Below, piece by piece: positions 21,407 through 35,900 of a stretch of DNA of 64,000 nt (its first letter is position 1; each line of letters begins with the position of its first letter). The stretch is from Phallusia mammillata (taxonomy: Eukaryota; Chordata; Ascidiacea; Phlebobranchia; Ascidiidae). The stretch covers positions 132,716 to 196,715 of the forward strand of contig QLIY01000195.1 of the NCBI GenBank assembly GCA_003260075.1, written 5' to 3'. The notes below the pieces were generated by a model. It made no database searches, was not told where the DNA came from, and worked only from the letters and a program-made list of their open reading frames with translations. The position numbers and the translations under genes were made by a program.

Positions 21407-24400
21407 TTATTTAAAGTTACGGCGTGTGGTCAAACGAGACGAGATAGTAGGGGATGCTTTGCTGCTCATGTTTGGAGTTCCCTGCTCTGGTGTTTTGTGC
21501 GTAATGTTCCTATATATCTTGGATCGCATCAGGTATCTCACCCAAAGTTTTCGTACGTGATGCTGTCGTACGCAGCTGATGATGAAAATTGAAAAGCCCT
21601 GAGAAAATCAAACAATTTATCTTTAATTAAAAGTGTGATATTCCGCCACATAATCCAATTACGCATAAATCCATACAAGGTCACAAGACCTGGATTCCAG
21701 TTTTTGGGAGTTTCCCCAAACGTGTTAAATTTTTAATTCGGCTGGTACATATAATAATGTTTAACTTGATAGCGAAAGTTGTAAGTCGAGCCAGGCTTTG
21801 TAATAAAACGGACAGAATTCGGGCTTGACTTTAAAATGAACTAAATTTGCGTTGTAGATTTACCTTTCACCTTTTGGTTCTAATTTGGGTTATATTTCAA
21901 CAAAATTTCGCGTTCGGGTGGAGTTTTTGACTTGTACTTTCGGGTTCGGGCTGGATTAGGGTCCCAATTTCAGGCCATCTTGTAATTCTGGGATATGGCT
22001 ATTCAAAATTGGTGAGAGTATATGTTTCTACATGATTTGACAAAACTCGTTTGTTTCATAATTTAAGGTAAGCTGACCAGTCGGATAGAAGAACTAAATG
22101 ACATTGACTAAACGACCTCTAAGTTATATATGTATAACGGAATAAAAAAATCCGTATTGTCATATTACTTCAGCAATAATTGTATACTTAGGAATACATT
22201 TCACCTGGAAAGCGTTGAATCCTGTAAAAAGCCATGACATGATCATGTGGAAATAATAGTCAGTTGAAATGAGCATGAAGTAACCGAAAATCCAGGGTAG
22301 ACCCAAGCAAGCAGCAAGTGATATCCCCAACACAAGTTCATGAGTCATACTGGTTTTCTTTATTGTTGACTGAATCTAAATTGTAACAATTATGATGTGA
22401 CTGTAAGAAGTGCAAACTTTTGCTTGACAAACGATAACCGCTGTTGTAAATTCTAGTGCAAACAACTAAAAAAATAGAAAACTGAATGTACTGTTTTACT
22501 ACCTATGGAGGAAATATGTTCAAATAGTGAAAAAGAACCAACTGAAAAACAAACGCCATATAGTATAAGTTTGGTCTGATCATCGGCCATGTTTGTTTTT
22601 CTGTTAAGAAGTGACGAAACAGATTATGTGTATAAAATTCACCGAATTTACAAAAATATGCTGCATGAAAAATGTCATAACATTTTGCATTTTCGTATAC
22701 CACTGTATGCCCACCTTTAGGCTAACGCAGGCCAAGAACTACCACGAGCTTGCGGTTTATAATTAATTGATTATTTCCGGTACTTTCACATACCTCAGTG
22801 CGTTTCCAAGTAATCTTCCGCAGGACCAAGAAGTAGACAACAAGATTGTAAAAAAGCAAAATTCCCACTGGGACCAGGAACGTGTAATACAATGCGTCAC
22901 CACGAAGCCAGCACATGTCAATCATTCGGTACGAGGTTTCAGTCTCTTCCGCTTAGTGAAAAAAAAACACACATTTAATTTGCGATTTTTACGTATGTCA
23001 AGTCAAATATATTCAGCATATACCACATTTTTTACTGTAAGTTATGCGTTTATTTAATATAGCGACTAAAACTTATACATCATCACAAGTAAAAAAGATT
23101 TGTAATGACCAAATTTTGACAATCCCAGATATACATAAAGATATTTTTAATGTATGAAATTTGAATGCGAACATAACATGGTGTAGATTAGGGCAGGAAT
23201 GCCAACCCTTTCATTACAAAACTGTAATAACTTTTCTACAATTTGGATGCAACACACACGTATGTCCTGTCAAGTTATCAAAATTTAAATTGGTTGCGAT
23301 CTGAGTCAAGAGAATGTTTAGATACCTGAGTTTTGGTCGATATGAAACATGAAATATCCGACAGAAACCGCTACGATCAGAGTGGGCAGCCCGTATGCAA
23401 ACAGCGAAACGGTTAGCCAGAAGTGTTTGCGGACGTAATCAAAAACCTGCAGTTTAAGAACAGTAAAGCAATCAACTTTGTTGCAGTGGTTTTAACCATC
23501 GCTGTTGTTGCCATCATTACGAAAATACGCTTTAGCCAGGTAATCGGATAGGAGTAGGAAAAAATATAGTCGAATAAAGCAATAGTGTTAGGCTCTATGC
23601 AAATGCATTTCCACTGATTAGAAAGAAACAAATCAAAAAGGTAATAATACAGAATTGAGCAGCAGACTTGTTAGAAAATACGTCGAATTATAAAGGCACT
23701 GATTGGCGAGTTTTAAAACTCTAAATTCAAATTATCTTCGTTGAGATAAATACATTCATACTTGGAACAGCCCTGAAACGTCATTACAGACCAGCGATTA
23801 CGACATACTCATCGATATATCATAGTACACTAGGCCTATTGAGGGCGTTATATCGAATCAAGCAAGTCTCACATATGGTGATGCTTGGGACACCGGCTTA
23901 ATTCGGTGAAGCACCTTCAATAGGCCTGGCGTATTATGATTTGATCTTCGTTAAGGAGTTTACCTTGACAAAAGCCAAATACATGGAGTAGTTATAAACC
24001 GCCATCCAGCACCAGGCCGACAACAGTGACCAGTGGAGCGTCACAGAGATCATGTGACACACAATTTTTGTCTCGGACCGCTCGATGCCAAAGAAGAATA
24101 GAAGATAGGTGATGAGTAGATTGCTACACAGGTTTACCATGATTGGGGTTGGACGACGGTTTCGAAGTTGACTACAAAAATGATGATTTAGCATTAATTT
24201 CGGATTTGGGCTCACAAAACTTTTCTACACAGGGACATTAATACAGCACCCGTCAAGGTTCTCAAGAGATTCGATTCACTCATTGTTAGTAAAAAAAACT
24301 CTCATTAACTTACAAGTTTTGCAAGAACCAAAATATACACGCACTTTGCGATATTTAAACCCATTTTTTGTCACTTTTAATTCACCACAAATAGAGGAAA

Positions 24401-24692
24401 GATTTGTTTTTCCAAATGACTTAAACCGAGTTATGTCTTTGCAAAGATTCCACTGGGCCCTACACACTGAGACTCGAATTTGACTTGGACTCGCAGTGTA
24501 TTGACTTAAATGGGTCTGTGTTATAGCAACGCAATTACAACATTGCCTTATGAATTGAGATATCTTGCAGTTGTATTACCTGATTGAAAGATGAATTATG
24601 ATTGTCAAAACAAGGCAGACGGACGAGAGAATGCAACCAATGTTGCTTACTATGCCCAGAATCTTTTCATTAGGTGCATTGTCTGCGATATT
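21407..24692 (-). other. Adhesion GPCR: seven-transmembrane region and tail
   Basis: 24692-24580 helix 1 ([19 protein letters not shown]). 24171-23964 helices 2-3 ([33 protein letters not shown]). 23446-23326 helix 4. 22951-22794 extracellular loop 2 with MCWLRGD and helix 5. 22369-22205 helix 6 into helix 7 ([23 protein letters not shown]). 21598-21407 end of helix 7 (GFSIFIISC) and about 50 basic tail residues. Secretin/adhesion (class B2) pattern. Confidence 0.88.
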
Positions 24693-27600
24693 CTGTTAAA
24701 AAAATAATAAATTTCAGTTGGCTGAAAAAGCAAAAATGTGTTCAAGAATTTTTATGAAATTTTTCACGCGAAAATCCACAATTGAAGTCACGGATAGCAA
24801 GAATATGCACATGTTAAGAATAGAAACTAAATTATTTGTGTTTTAAGGTTATAACAACAACGTTGTACCCCCAGCGCGTTTACCATCTATCCACAATTTT
24901 AACCCTCTAATTTAAGGCGCGTTGAAACGCTTAGTGCAGGTGTTCCGACAAGATGAACGCTTTGTCGCGATTGTGCTGCAACGATTTGTTTTACCGAGCA
25001 AAATAAAATCAACTCAAACTCAACTTAATGAACGAACATACATACCACCAGCAGGGCGAATGTTGTCATGTGATTGCACTCGCATTTGGTCACATTTTCA
25101 TCGGATGATCGCAGCACGCATCCCCGACTCGACCATGCCAAGTTGTATTCGTCCCAGAAGACGCAACGGAACTTCGGCTCATCCTGATAAGGTTTAAACG
25201 AAACGTTACCATAAAGTCGTTTATCTCTCGAGGCCGCTAGGTGACGCATATCAGCCATAACTTGACCCCCCCCCCCTCTCGAGGCCGCTAGGTGACGCAC
25301 ATCAGCCATAACTTGAGCTGGAAAATACTTGAAACTTACGCCAGGCGAGTTTGGTAAACAGCGATAGAGAGCGCCAAGAGCGATTACGGAAAAGAAATTT
25401 CTGGTGGTTAAAGCTGGGATGAGATTTAAAAGCAAAAAGTAATATCAACTTACTTCCGTCAGTACTGTTTGCGCCACCTACCGGAATTTACCAAACTTTG
25501 TTTGATGTGAGTTCTTATGTAACTTAGTAGCTCTATTAGTTGAACTAAATCCTGGCTTAAAGTCCAAAAATATGTTAAATAAACGTATCGACACTAGTTT
25601 GTATGTATTTCCAGCTGCTGTTAGATGGCAATGGTCAACAGCACTTACTTTTGAGGTGCGGTTGTCGCGTTTCGTTTTCCGAAATGTCAGAGTGATGGGA
25701 TCAGGGAGTGATGACGTGTCTATTGATGATAACTCAATCGCTACGACTTGTGTTTTTTCCTTTTAATTTCAATACAATATTTAAAGCAACAAAAGGAACT
25801 AACATATATCACTCCCACCTCATTCAGTTTTTCACCAGTGGAACTATGTTGAACTTTCAATGCCGATTTGTCAACGACAAGAGACGCTCTAACGCCCCTA
25901 GTGGTGGACTCGTGGACGCAAAGCTGACTTTCGTCGCACGTGACCTGACGTTTTTGTCTGTAAACACTTTTGGGAATTGTTAAAGACACCGGATTGGTTT
26001 GAATGCCGTTTGCTGCGTCGGTGTAAACTTTTGGGGAGATGGTTATCGAGTTATTCGCTGTAGCGTTTTCATCGTGTTGAGAAGCGTCGATTTTGTCGAT
26101 TTGTTCTAAGTCCAATATCTGCGTAACAAAGAGATGCAATGTGTTAAAATACACAAAACCTTTAAAGAAGAAAAACATGAAAAATGTATTATGAAAACTT
26201 TATTTGGTTTTTGCATATAAGACAACATCCGTTTTTGCATGTAACAGCTAGATTTTTCTAGCCTAGCGCCCTGCCATATGGTGGCGAATGCTTGATGGTC
26301 GGCTGATTCGTCATGGCGCTTCAAATGGGCCTGGCGTACTGTGATTTATGAAAACAACAACTATACATTTTGTTTAGCATCACACCAGTTGAACGACCTT
26401 TTTAGAATATGGCCAAGATTTCCTGTCATTTTATTCTGCTACAAGGTATTTGATTTGAATCCGATTAGAAAGGTCCTAGTAGCAACAATTTTGCAATAAC
26501 TTTCTTTATCACTGGATCGATATGAGTCATTGCCGAAAAGTTGTTGTAAAAAATGTATATTTGGAATGACATGAAGGTTTTGTCGTGCTGATTTCCTAAC
26601 TCCAGTGACACACGAGTTTAGCGATAGCAATCTAATTGCGGATGTTCTTATCATGCTCGAAGTGCCAGCACACCTTGACACCTTCTTCTTTGTGATGATT
26701 CGCGTCTCGTCAAACTTATATATCAGCCTTACTGCACTACAAACGACAGTAAAGATGTCTGATGACGCACGCAAAAGGAAACTCCAACTTCAGCACATGA
26801 ATAGTGTTGATTGTTAATGCCTGACGATAATTGCACATGTCTTACTGTAAAGGTTTAAATACATGGCTAGAGAAATAGCAAGCCTATAACACAATAGAAG
26901 TCAAAAAATACAAGTCATTACTTTTAATTAAAATTTACATTTTGATATTGCCGTTAAGTTCAGTTTTATTTTCGCTAGGCTGACAATACCTAAATGCGTT
27001 GCGCTCAATCAGTGTGCAGTCTAGATTACTGATTTACTGAAAGTCCGCTAAACCATCAAGTTTCGTTTGAACATTAACCACCAGGCTCATGGCAAATGCC
27101 GAGTTTTTGTGTGTAGGAAAACTTGCACGACCATTTTGGCGATAAACGAACCACCAGAAGCGTTGCAACCTGTTTGTCGAGTAAAACATATCAATGTTGG
27201 CTAATTCGAGGAAAAATAGATCTAAACGCAAAAGTGCGTAGAGTTGGGGATTTCAAAGCTGACTTGCAGGGGCGTTTGATATAAAAGGCAAACAGCTGAT
27301 TTGCAGCGTTGAAAGCACGTTTTGCTGGAAGCGGACGGAGGAAGTCACAGGTTTCGTCCCTTCGTCCGCTATATTTGTGATCATGAAAACACGGTTAGTT
27401 TGGCTTCTTCGAGCATGCGTTTGGTTGAGCAAGAAACCAAGCGTGCATGTATGATAACTAGGGCAATTATTTTTTGACCTAAAAAACGAAAAATTTTGAC
27501 CTACAAATTGAAAATTTTGACAAATTTTGACCTTAAAAAACTTTTTTTTTACCAAATTTTGATCTATGAAGAATTCATGTATAGTTAAATTACGCATTAT

Positions 27601-29898
27601 CGTTCAAAAAGTTAAAATATGGCTAGGCTAATCTAACTAGAGCGAAAGAATGTGCAAAAGTCTAACAGAAGGGCAAAAATCTGAACATAGACCTAACCTA
27701 TTCTGAAAAGGGAATGCGCTAATTAAAAATCACTGCCAAAAAACTGCAGCTAAGACACAACGAAAATTATTCAATACATTTGTATAAACGAAAGATACAT
27801 GAAGTATCTAAAGCAAAACCGAAGCAAGAGCTGCACCTAACCTGCAGCTGCCGTAAAATGACTTGGGACCTACCAAAATTTTGCACGTTTTGAGGTGTGT
27901 TGAGCATCACGCCATATCAACCTAATTGTTTCACTCACTTGATGGTTTATGATTCGCAATAATTGGGGCAATGGGCCAATTACAACAGTATAAAGTAGGC
28001 TACAAGGTGTAAAACGAATAGTTTGCTGGCAGTGCAACCTCTACAACACCACGACAATGCAGTTTGTAAACAATTTTAACTTTGTAAAAAATTTTGACTT
28101 TGTAAACAATTTTGACAATTTTTGACCTATTCTAAAATTTTGACAAAATTTTGACTTTTTTTGACAAGTCAAAAAATATTTGCCCTAATGATAACTTACT
28201 TCTACCGATATACGAGCAGTGTCGACCAGAATACTCGTTGTTTTACGCGCCAGTTCCGTTGTTCGACCAATATTCAACACAGAAGTGATGAGAGTGTTTT
28301 TTTGAATCCAAGTTGCTCGATCGGAAAAAGAAGTTTCGTGGTTCGCTGCCGCTTTGGATTGTTTGGCACTACTTCTTTCGGGTAACTTGTCGATAATATT
28401 GCTGGCGACGTTGGCAAAGGTTATCAACACCTCCTGCGAAATTTGTAAAAAAATGGATTACGAAATTTTGTTTATAATGTTAGTTTGTGTACAACACACA
28501 CCATCCAGAAAACTCAAATAAAAAGACAACCCCTTTCCTGAATCACTTTTTGCAAAGTTACATGTAGACTTAAAATGCGACGTTTCTAAAGACATAAAAA
28601 GTCTTTTTATTTGATAAAAATTCAGACAAGGTAAACTACAAGCGGAAAACTAAAAACCTGAATTCAAACTAATTAACGTACGGTCGGTTAAATTTCGAAC
28701 TCTTTTTGTCCATATCAATGTAATCCCTGCCCTGTAATTGGGGGTATAATATATTACAAAATATCGATATATGAACCTCCACTCACAATGTTTGTGGAGA
28801 CAGATAACTTGCTGATTCGCTGAAGCATGTTCGTCGCCTTTTTATGGTCACTTCGATTCGTTCCAGCTGAAGTCAGTATGTCCAGATTTTTCACAACTTT
28901 TTCGACAGTCTTACTTGTGGTGTCGGAGTGCAGCTAAAAAGTATCAAAATTTGAAACTGCGATGTGTAATGTCACGAAAGAATGTCATTAAATAAAATTC
29001 AAAAATACGATAACCTAAACATAGAATCTGATGGAAACAAGTCCAATGATACCGACACAAGTTCAATAAAAATTGACTCTGCTGTGGTCGCCTAACTCAA
29101 TACGTCTTACCGCAAGATGGGAAACAGAGTTTCAATAAAAGAGATTGAAAGGTTTGGGTTTGTAGAAACAAGTACAAACACATACATAAGGCATCAGACA
29201 TCAATAAAAGGGTTGTGTAACTCCATTTAGTTGTGATTAGCTTGTATGGCCTTATTTACCCCTATGGTTACCTCGTTTTCCAATCCTTCTATTGTGACGT
29301 CACACGACAAGTGATGAAACGATTTGGGATCGAACTTGAAATTTGTCTGTCCGTCCTTCTGCGTGTATTGCACACATCTTATAGTAGCCATTGAACGATC
29401 TAGAAAAGTTTTTATGGCAGGGTAACATAACTTCCAGACAGTGGTGGGATTTAGCCTGTTCGCATCGGTTCAATGGAAACGTCTCACAAAATTTTATGAG
29501 ATCAGCGAACCGGTTAGCATCACTAGTAACTGTCAATAGACTTTTTGTAACAGAACCGGCTGAAAAATATGACTTTCTGATAGAGCCGACTGACAAAAAG
29601 TTTTAATTCCACCACTGCTTCCAGGCCATCTTCAAATTGGCCATGCAAACAGGCCACAAAATTGGGCGAAAAACGGCCACCTTTTTCGGCCGGTCCTCTT
29701 CCAAAAGAACCCTTTTTATATGCCCATGTAAACGGACTAAATATAGGTATTAGAACAAAAAAAATATATGAGTCATGGTCATACTTACTGCTGTCAGGAC
29801 AGACTTGTTTCGATAAAGCAGGGAGCTTTACCCAGGATGAAGGAAAAGTAAAGGTTCCGTTTGCAGTTGTGATTGTTTCCTCCTCACAGTAACCTATA

Positions 29899-29940
<42 letters not shown>

Positions 29941-32900
29941 TCATTATAAAAGTTATAGTTATCTAAACACTTTTCCAAATTGTGCTAAACTGTAAACACA
30001 GCTAAATGTTAAAACCGTGGGGGGATTCAGCCGGTCATCACCGGTTCTATAGAATCGTCTCACAAAATTTTGTGAGATCAGCGAACTGATTAGCATTACT
30101 GGTTACTGTCAATAGACTTTTTGTAACAGAACCGGCTGAAAAATATGACTTTGTGATAAAAACTACTGACAAAAAAATTTGAATCCGATCACTAGTTAAA
30201 ATTTATTGCTACGAATTACTAATTACATATTTTACCAATACCTTTTAAGCCTAACTTTTAAACTAACGGACTCAAAATGAAATAAAACAGTTCTAAAAAA
30301 AGTGTTTATAATCGGAAGTTCGAGAAATGTTTATTTCCAGGCTGAAATCAGTGTTGACAGTGTTATAAAAACAAATTAATTTCGCTAAAAAGCATCTTCA
30401 GTGTCTAGAGAGCAATAAAAGGGATTATAATCAGGTTACAAACATCTGGATCCTATAAACTGTCCAATTGAAGACGCCCCGAATGAGACGTTGAAACGTC
30501 GTAAGAGTCAAATACAATTGCGGCTTGATCAAAGGGACAGTATGAAATATGCCTGGCAGCAACACTATATTCATCTGGTATCTCCATTTGGTTTGTAGTT
30601 GTTATGCAGCGTTTCTTATAATAAAAAAAAGTAAAAAGTCACACAGTAAAACCTGTGCAGTGTTGAAGTGGTTCTCCTTTGAATCCATGCTTGCATGTGC
30701 ATGTGAATGATCCGACAGTGTTTGTGCAAATCGCGTTTTCGGCACAAGCTCCTGATGCGCATTCATCATTGTCTGCAAAAAATCAGAAACAGCCTTAATT
30801 GCTTTTCATTGTGACAGTCAGTTTGCCGAACATTGAAAAATACGAAACGCTTGTACTTTTAAGGCCCTTAAAACTAAGGGTATAATGGTCTTATCTTAAA
30901 AACAATAAATTTCAACATTTTAGATAATTTATACAGCTAAATGAATTTTGCGTAGAGTAGCCTATAGAATAGACCGTGAGTTTTGATATTTGCTGGCCTT
31001 TAGGTATAGCATTTAGCATAATGTTTAAAGACTCATATTAGGAATCGTAAGTGGCATTAAGATGGGTCATTTATTTTCTGTCTGCTTTTAAATTTCTTAT
31101 ATGGCCCAATAAGCCAGCCCATGCTATAGCAAACGCAGCAAATTACAGGCCAAATTTTCTGTTTTTGAAACGACATTATACCGTTTTACAAGAGGCAAAT
31201 CTTGTTATTGCTCACCATTATAGCAGTGCAATCCTTGAAATCCGGTGACACAAACACAGCCAGGCGATGTCGCACCTAAGTCACACCATCCACTGTTCCA
31301 ACATGAATCTTTCTCACATTCAACCGTCTCTGTAAAAGTATATTTCTGAAAATCAACTATTTTGTTGAATAAGAAACGATTAATGTCCACGTTAAAGAAT
31401 ATTTTTCCTGTGGATCCTTAATACTTTTTTGGGAGGTGTGAGTTAAAAAAAACACAAATAAAAATACGCATAGTTATAAATGTAAAAAGCAATTTGGATT
31501 CTTTAACCGGTCTGGTGTTTCGCAACCCGCAAATGTTGCGTAATTTTGTTTTCGTGGCCTACATGCAGGCGTGTTTATATCTAAACGTCAAAAAAACGGC
31601 CGCAGTCTGAATTTCGAAACAAACAACACATGCCAAAAAGCAACCAGGTGTCACGATTTAATGCATAGCGTTGAACACAGTAAACTTCTCAAAAATCTTG
31701 CATTAGACACGCCGATGGTATCTGTCATATCCAAATATGTTGTTTATTTCACCAGCAAAACAGATTTATCTAAAACCATAGCACAGTTCCGGAAGGTTTT
31801 TCCTCTGGTTCTTGCTGACACAATCAGTTAAAGCATCACCAGACGCACTAATTGGAAATTCACGGTTGTTGCTCCAGGATAACTCAGTTATTTACCTTTT
31901 TGGCATCTTTTTCCTGTAAAGCTGATTGGGCATTCGCACCGAAATCGCGTTTTCGTCGGCACGCAATGCCCGCCGTTTTGACATGGGTTTGGAAAACAAA
32001 CATCTAAACGGCGAAAATGTTAACGATAACCAAGTAAAAATTTTCAAGAATTTTCATAGTGCATTTATCATTACATGTTAATGAGACAAGAATAGCAAAT
32101 ATCACTTAACTAAATCAAAGTTTTATTACTGAAAAAATAATAACAATTTTTTTTAAAATTCTTACCTTTTACAAGTACGTTCGTACACAAGAAATTCCCC
32201 CTTTATATGCAAAACAAACTTAATAATCAGGCAAGAGTCATAATTTTATTTTATCATCAATTTTTGGTGACAAACCTGACATGCAATAATGCGTTTAACT
32301 TCACAACCGCAACGCAAATCACATGTAAGCCAATTTGGTTCGGTTTTGGTGTCCACTTTACAGTTTTGTTGTACATTCCGTTTTTCAATCGTCTGTTTAT
32401 CTTTTCTATCATTCCGGTGGGGCCGAGTATCAGTAAATCAGGTTTCCTGGATGAGTTTAAAACTGTAATTACGCGACCGATAAAAACCGTAGAAGCCACA
32501 CAAATTTGGGTTGACCGGCAGATTGGTAAAACATTGTCTTGCGTCTTGATCACTTATGAGAACTAAGGATGTCATTTGTAATTGCGAAATAGACATTTCC
32601 CACAATTGTATTGCCCAACAAAATCCATAGGCTGATTTAAAAACAATGAAAACCTCAGTTTTTTTACAACTAATCAGATTATTAGATCAAGGAAAGCATG
32701 TCGACACCATACACTTTAAGCTGACAAAGGCATTTAAAAAAAAATCAACTTTGAGTAATTAGTTTCACTTCAAAAGTGTTTCGCTCACCCTGTCGACATG
32801 TTGACAGCAATTGGTCCAATCTTCACTTTTGAATTCACTTTTGCCGTATACATTGGTTTTAAATAACTGCGAGGGGTAAATCTAGCCGTGTAAGACGGTG

Positions 32901-35900
32901 TAGCGACATTGACAACTACAAATGTAAATGTGCTTGTTACAAACAAATTAAAAAATAAGTTATATATTTTATCCGAGAGGTCAAATTGATTTTTCTATTT
33001 AAAGACAAAACAATTTCAAAGATTTAACAGATGCAAATCACGTTTTTTACTGTGTTGTATAAGTTTAGTTTTTTGAAGACATTATTTGAACCGTTATTTT
33101 ATCAAAATTATGAAAACGATTTAGGCTTACACGTTTGCTTAACTTACAATGTATAAAAAACTGCAAAGGAATGAAGCTCATGTAGTCTGTCGTAATGTGT
33201 TTGAGTCCGTGAAGGTTAATAGTAGTTTTGGGAAAGTCCTTGATTACAAGGTCGATCGCTAAATAACCTTCCAATGGTGTTTCCCGACGAACGAAGGTCA
33301 GCATACAACCATCCTATCAAAAAGATCAAATTTGAGCGTGCGATATTGTGGTAAACAACGTTATTTTAGTCACACATCATAAAAAGTGAAAAACAAATAT
33401 TCAAAAAAGCCACAATATGATGTCTTAATTGACTGTCAGCGCATAAATTGCAGTAAAACCTTATTACACTTTTTAAAAACAAATACTATATTCGGGGTTA
33501 CCGTCCATTTAAATGCAAAATAACAACGATGTAACTAAGACCGACTACGGGCGCTAGCCATAAATATGGTATTTATAGAGTAAGTCAAGAAAATAAAATG
33601 TTTTAAGAAGTTATCTATAAAATGAGACTTAAATACAGGCGACATGGCCTATTTTTTCGAAAATAAACAAAATTTTCAAAAAAATGTAAGTTTGTAAAAT
33701 GCATTCGCCAACCTGGTCCAAAGTAATGATGTTACGGAGCTCTGTGCTTTCGTTCTTGAAAAAACATTTTATAACGTCTTGGTCAATATCCGTCACCGGA
33801 ATTTTAATGGTGGTGTTTGCGTTGTTAATTCTACAACAACATACAGTTAAAAAGCAACAACTAAAAATAGGAACCTGCAGTCACTTATGACAAAAACTGC
33901 AAAAACGGTTTAATCAAATGGTAAGTTATTACATTTTGCATAGAAGTTGGTTATTTTATTGATCTATCTCACGTTATGACCGGAAGCATATTTGTAACTG
34001 GTGACGAATTCGGTAGGTTTGTGTCTGATCTTATGCCAGTTTTTCCACCCACTTCCACTTCCCAAAGTCGGTTGCCTGGCAGAATCATATTACTTTCCAT
34101 GCCCAAGGCAGAATACCTAACAGAACAAATGTAATCAAATTTCACACCTTTATTTTGATGAAAATAAAATCATAGTAAAAATTTTTGACCAACACATTTG
34201 TTTATCTAGAGTTCTAGACTTTATCAGTTACCTGTTTGTTGAACTCAATGAAAAATTGAAAAAATATTCTTTTTGTACTTAAAAATATGTTTTTGCAATA
34301 CTGTAATCTATAAGTAAAATTGTAATCGTTATTACTTAATTTTAACAGCTTACTGAAGGGCGAAATTTGATGTTTTTTGGTACATTTGCACCGCAAAATT
34401 GTTACCTCCCCACAACCAGTCTGACTGACTGTCGTTTGTCATCAGCTGAAAATCTGCCAATATAACATTTGATTTTGTGGTATTTTATAGCTAAGTATCA
34501 ATACATTACATAACATAACAACTAAAAATAGGAAACGTAATTGAAAAAAAAGGCCAGACCGTTTTTTAATACAGTTTAAGAAACAAAATGACCCCTTTAT
34601 CAAACAGTTTCGACAAACAAAATGGCGCTCACTGCAGGCCTAAAGACTGTAATTGTTTCAGCATTGTGACGTAAAGAGCAAGCGCGGAAAATGAGCAATC
34701 ACGCAGTTACTTATCTGCGCCGAGCTTGGAGTAGAGTTGCATTACCACAGATTACAGATTTAGTGCAGTATTGCAAAGGATTTTACCAGCAGAAAGACAT
34801 TGTTTGCGGAATGATGGACAGCTGTTTTTTCAAAGGGTATGTAGTTTGGTTTACTTTACAACAGGGGTTCTTAAACTTTTTCGGTCGTGCCCCACTTGAC
34901 ACTATTTATTTATTCTCACGCCCCCCTAAAAAACGTTAGCACTGATGATGCTTGTCTTGTTTTTTGAAAACAACATACATCGTAGGTCCGCCTTAAGCTA
35001 CTGTCAAGTTAGTTCCAATCGTTAGAAAAAGCCACTTCAACACTGATAAGTTGCGAAAAAAAGTTTTTTTGCGCGCACACAGAGCCACGTTGCCAGTATT
35101 CTTGTAAACTACGCATATGTCGCCCAGAAATTGTTGATGCACTAAAAGTCAAGGTAATCTCTAATGCGAAATTGCGAACAAATAAAGAAAGTACAGCCGA
35201 CTATATAGTGCTGGGGTCACCAAACTACGGCCCGCCATCCCATTTTTTAAGTTTGCCAAAACGTATTGATAACTTTGTTACTGTCAAAAATTAATCTACT
35301 CCTTACGAAAGTTTACTGTTACGACATGGAAAATTAATATTACCAACTTTCATAGGATTGCAACGGCCAGGATTGATCCAAAGCCAGTTTATTACGTCAC
35401 AGACAAAACAAAAAGTGTTAATTGTGCGCAAACAATTGCCTTATTGCAGTAGTTCTCTAACTGTGCGTCGCGATGCCCTGGTGCGTCGTTTCAATTTTCC
35501 AAGCGTCGCAGAATAGTTCTGTTTCGTTGCTTTTTGTTGTTGTATCAATAAACACAACTTTAAGAATAAGTTTCTTCACTAACTTTTGTTTGCTGGTGCG
35601 TCGCAAGTCCAGAAAACTTTTCCAGAGGCGTCGCAACAAAAAAAAGTTTGAAAACCACTGCTTTATTGTGTTACTTGTGACGTAATATACAAGCATTCCT
35701 TGTAAGATGAGACTAACTATTTAATTTAACAGGTTTTAAATGGGTTTTTAAAAAGAACATATCTTGGCGCCGCCATAAAAATCGCCTCGTGGGCTAAGTT
35801 TGAGAAGACGGCACTAGGGCATGTAAACTATGCGGCACGCGCGAATTGGTACTAAACGTATCCGGCCCGCAGTGGAAAAAAGTTTAGTTAATACAACTGG

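Larger units (their letters stand above)
25046..28933 (-). other. Adhesion GPCR: GAIN domain and GPS
   Basis: 28933-28787 and 28433-28200 supply the helical part of GAIN. 26118-25836 and 25740-25649 supply the beta part ([21 protein letters not shown]). 25183-25046 is the GPS, with its Cys and Trp residues and [10 protein letters not shown]. The predicted cut is M/T, where most family members have L/T or L/S, leaving a tethered agonist TTFALLVNIAD. The intron before the GPS contains a C-run duplication (25225-25315). Confidence 0.8.

Noticed and set aside
22503..22703. Extra GPCR exon between helices 5 and 6
   Set aside because: Exons 22951-22794 and 22369-22205 already join in phase. This frame lacks splice sites and family motifs.
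26439..26817. Overlapping ORFs on both strands in a GPCR intron
   Set aside because: Neither shows splice sites in the phase needed, nor any family resemblance. The flanking GAIN exons join in phase without them.
29523..29978. Poly-proline protein frames at 29.9 kb and 39.6 kb
   Set aside because: Both are reads through C/G runs inside introns and do not fit the GPCR or kinesin exon phases.
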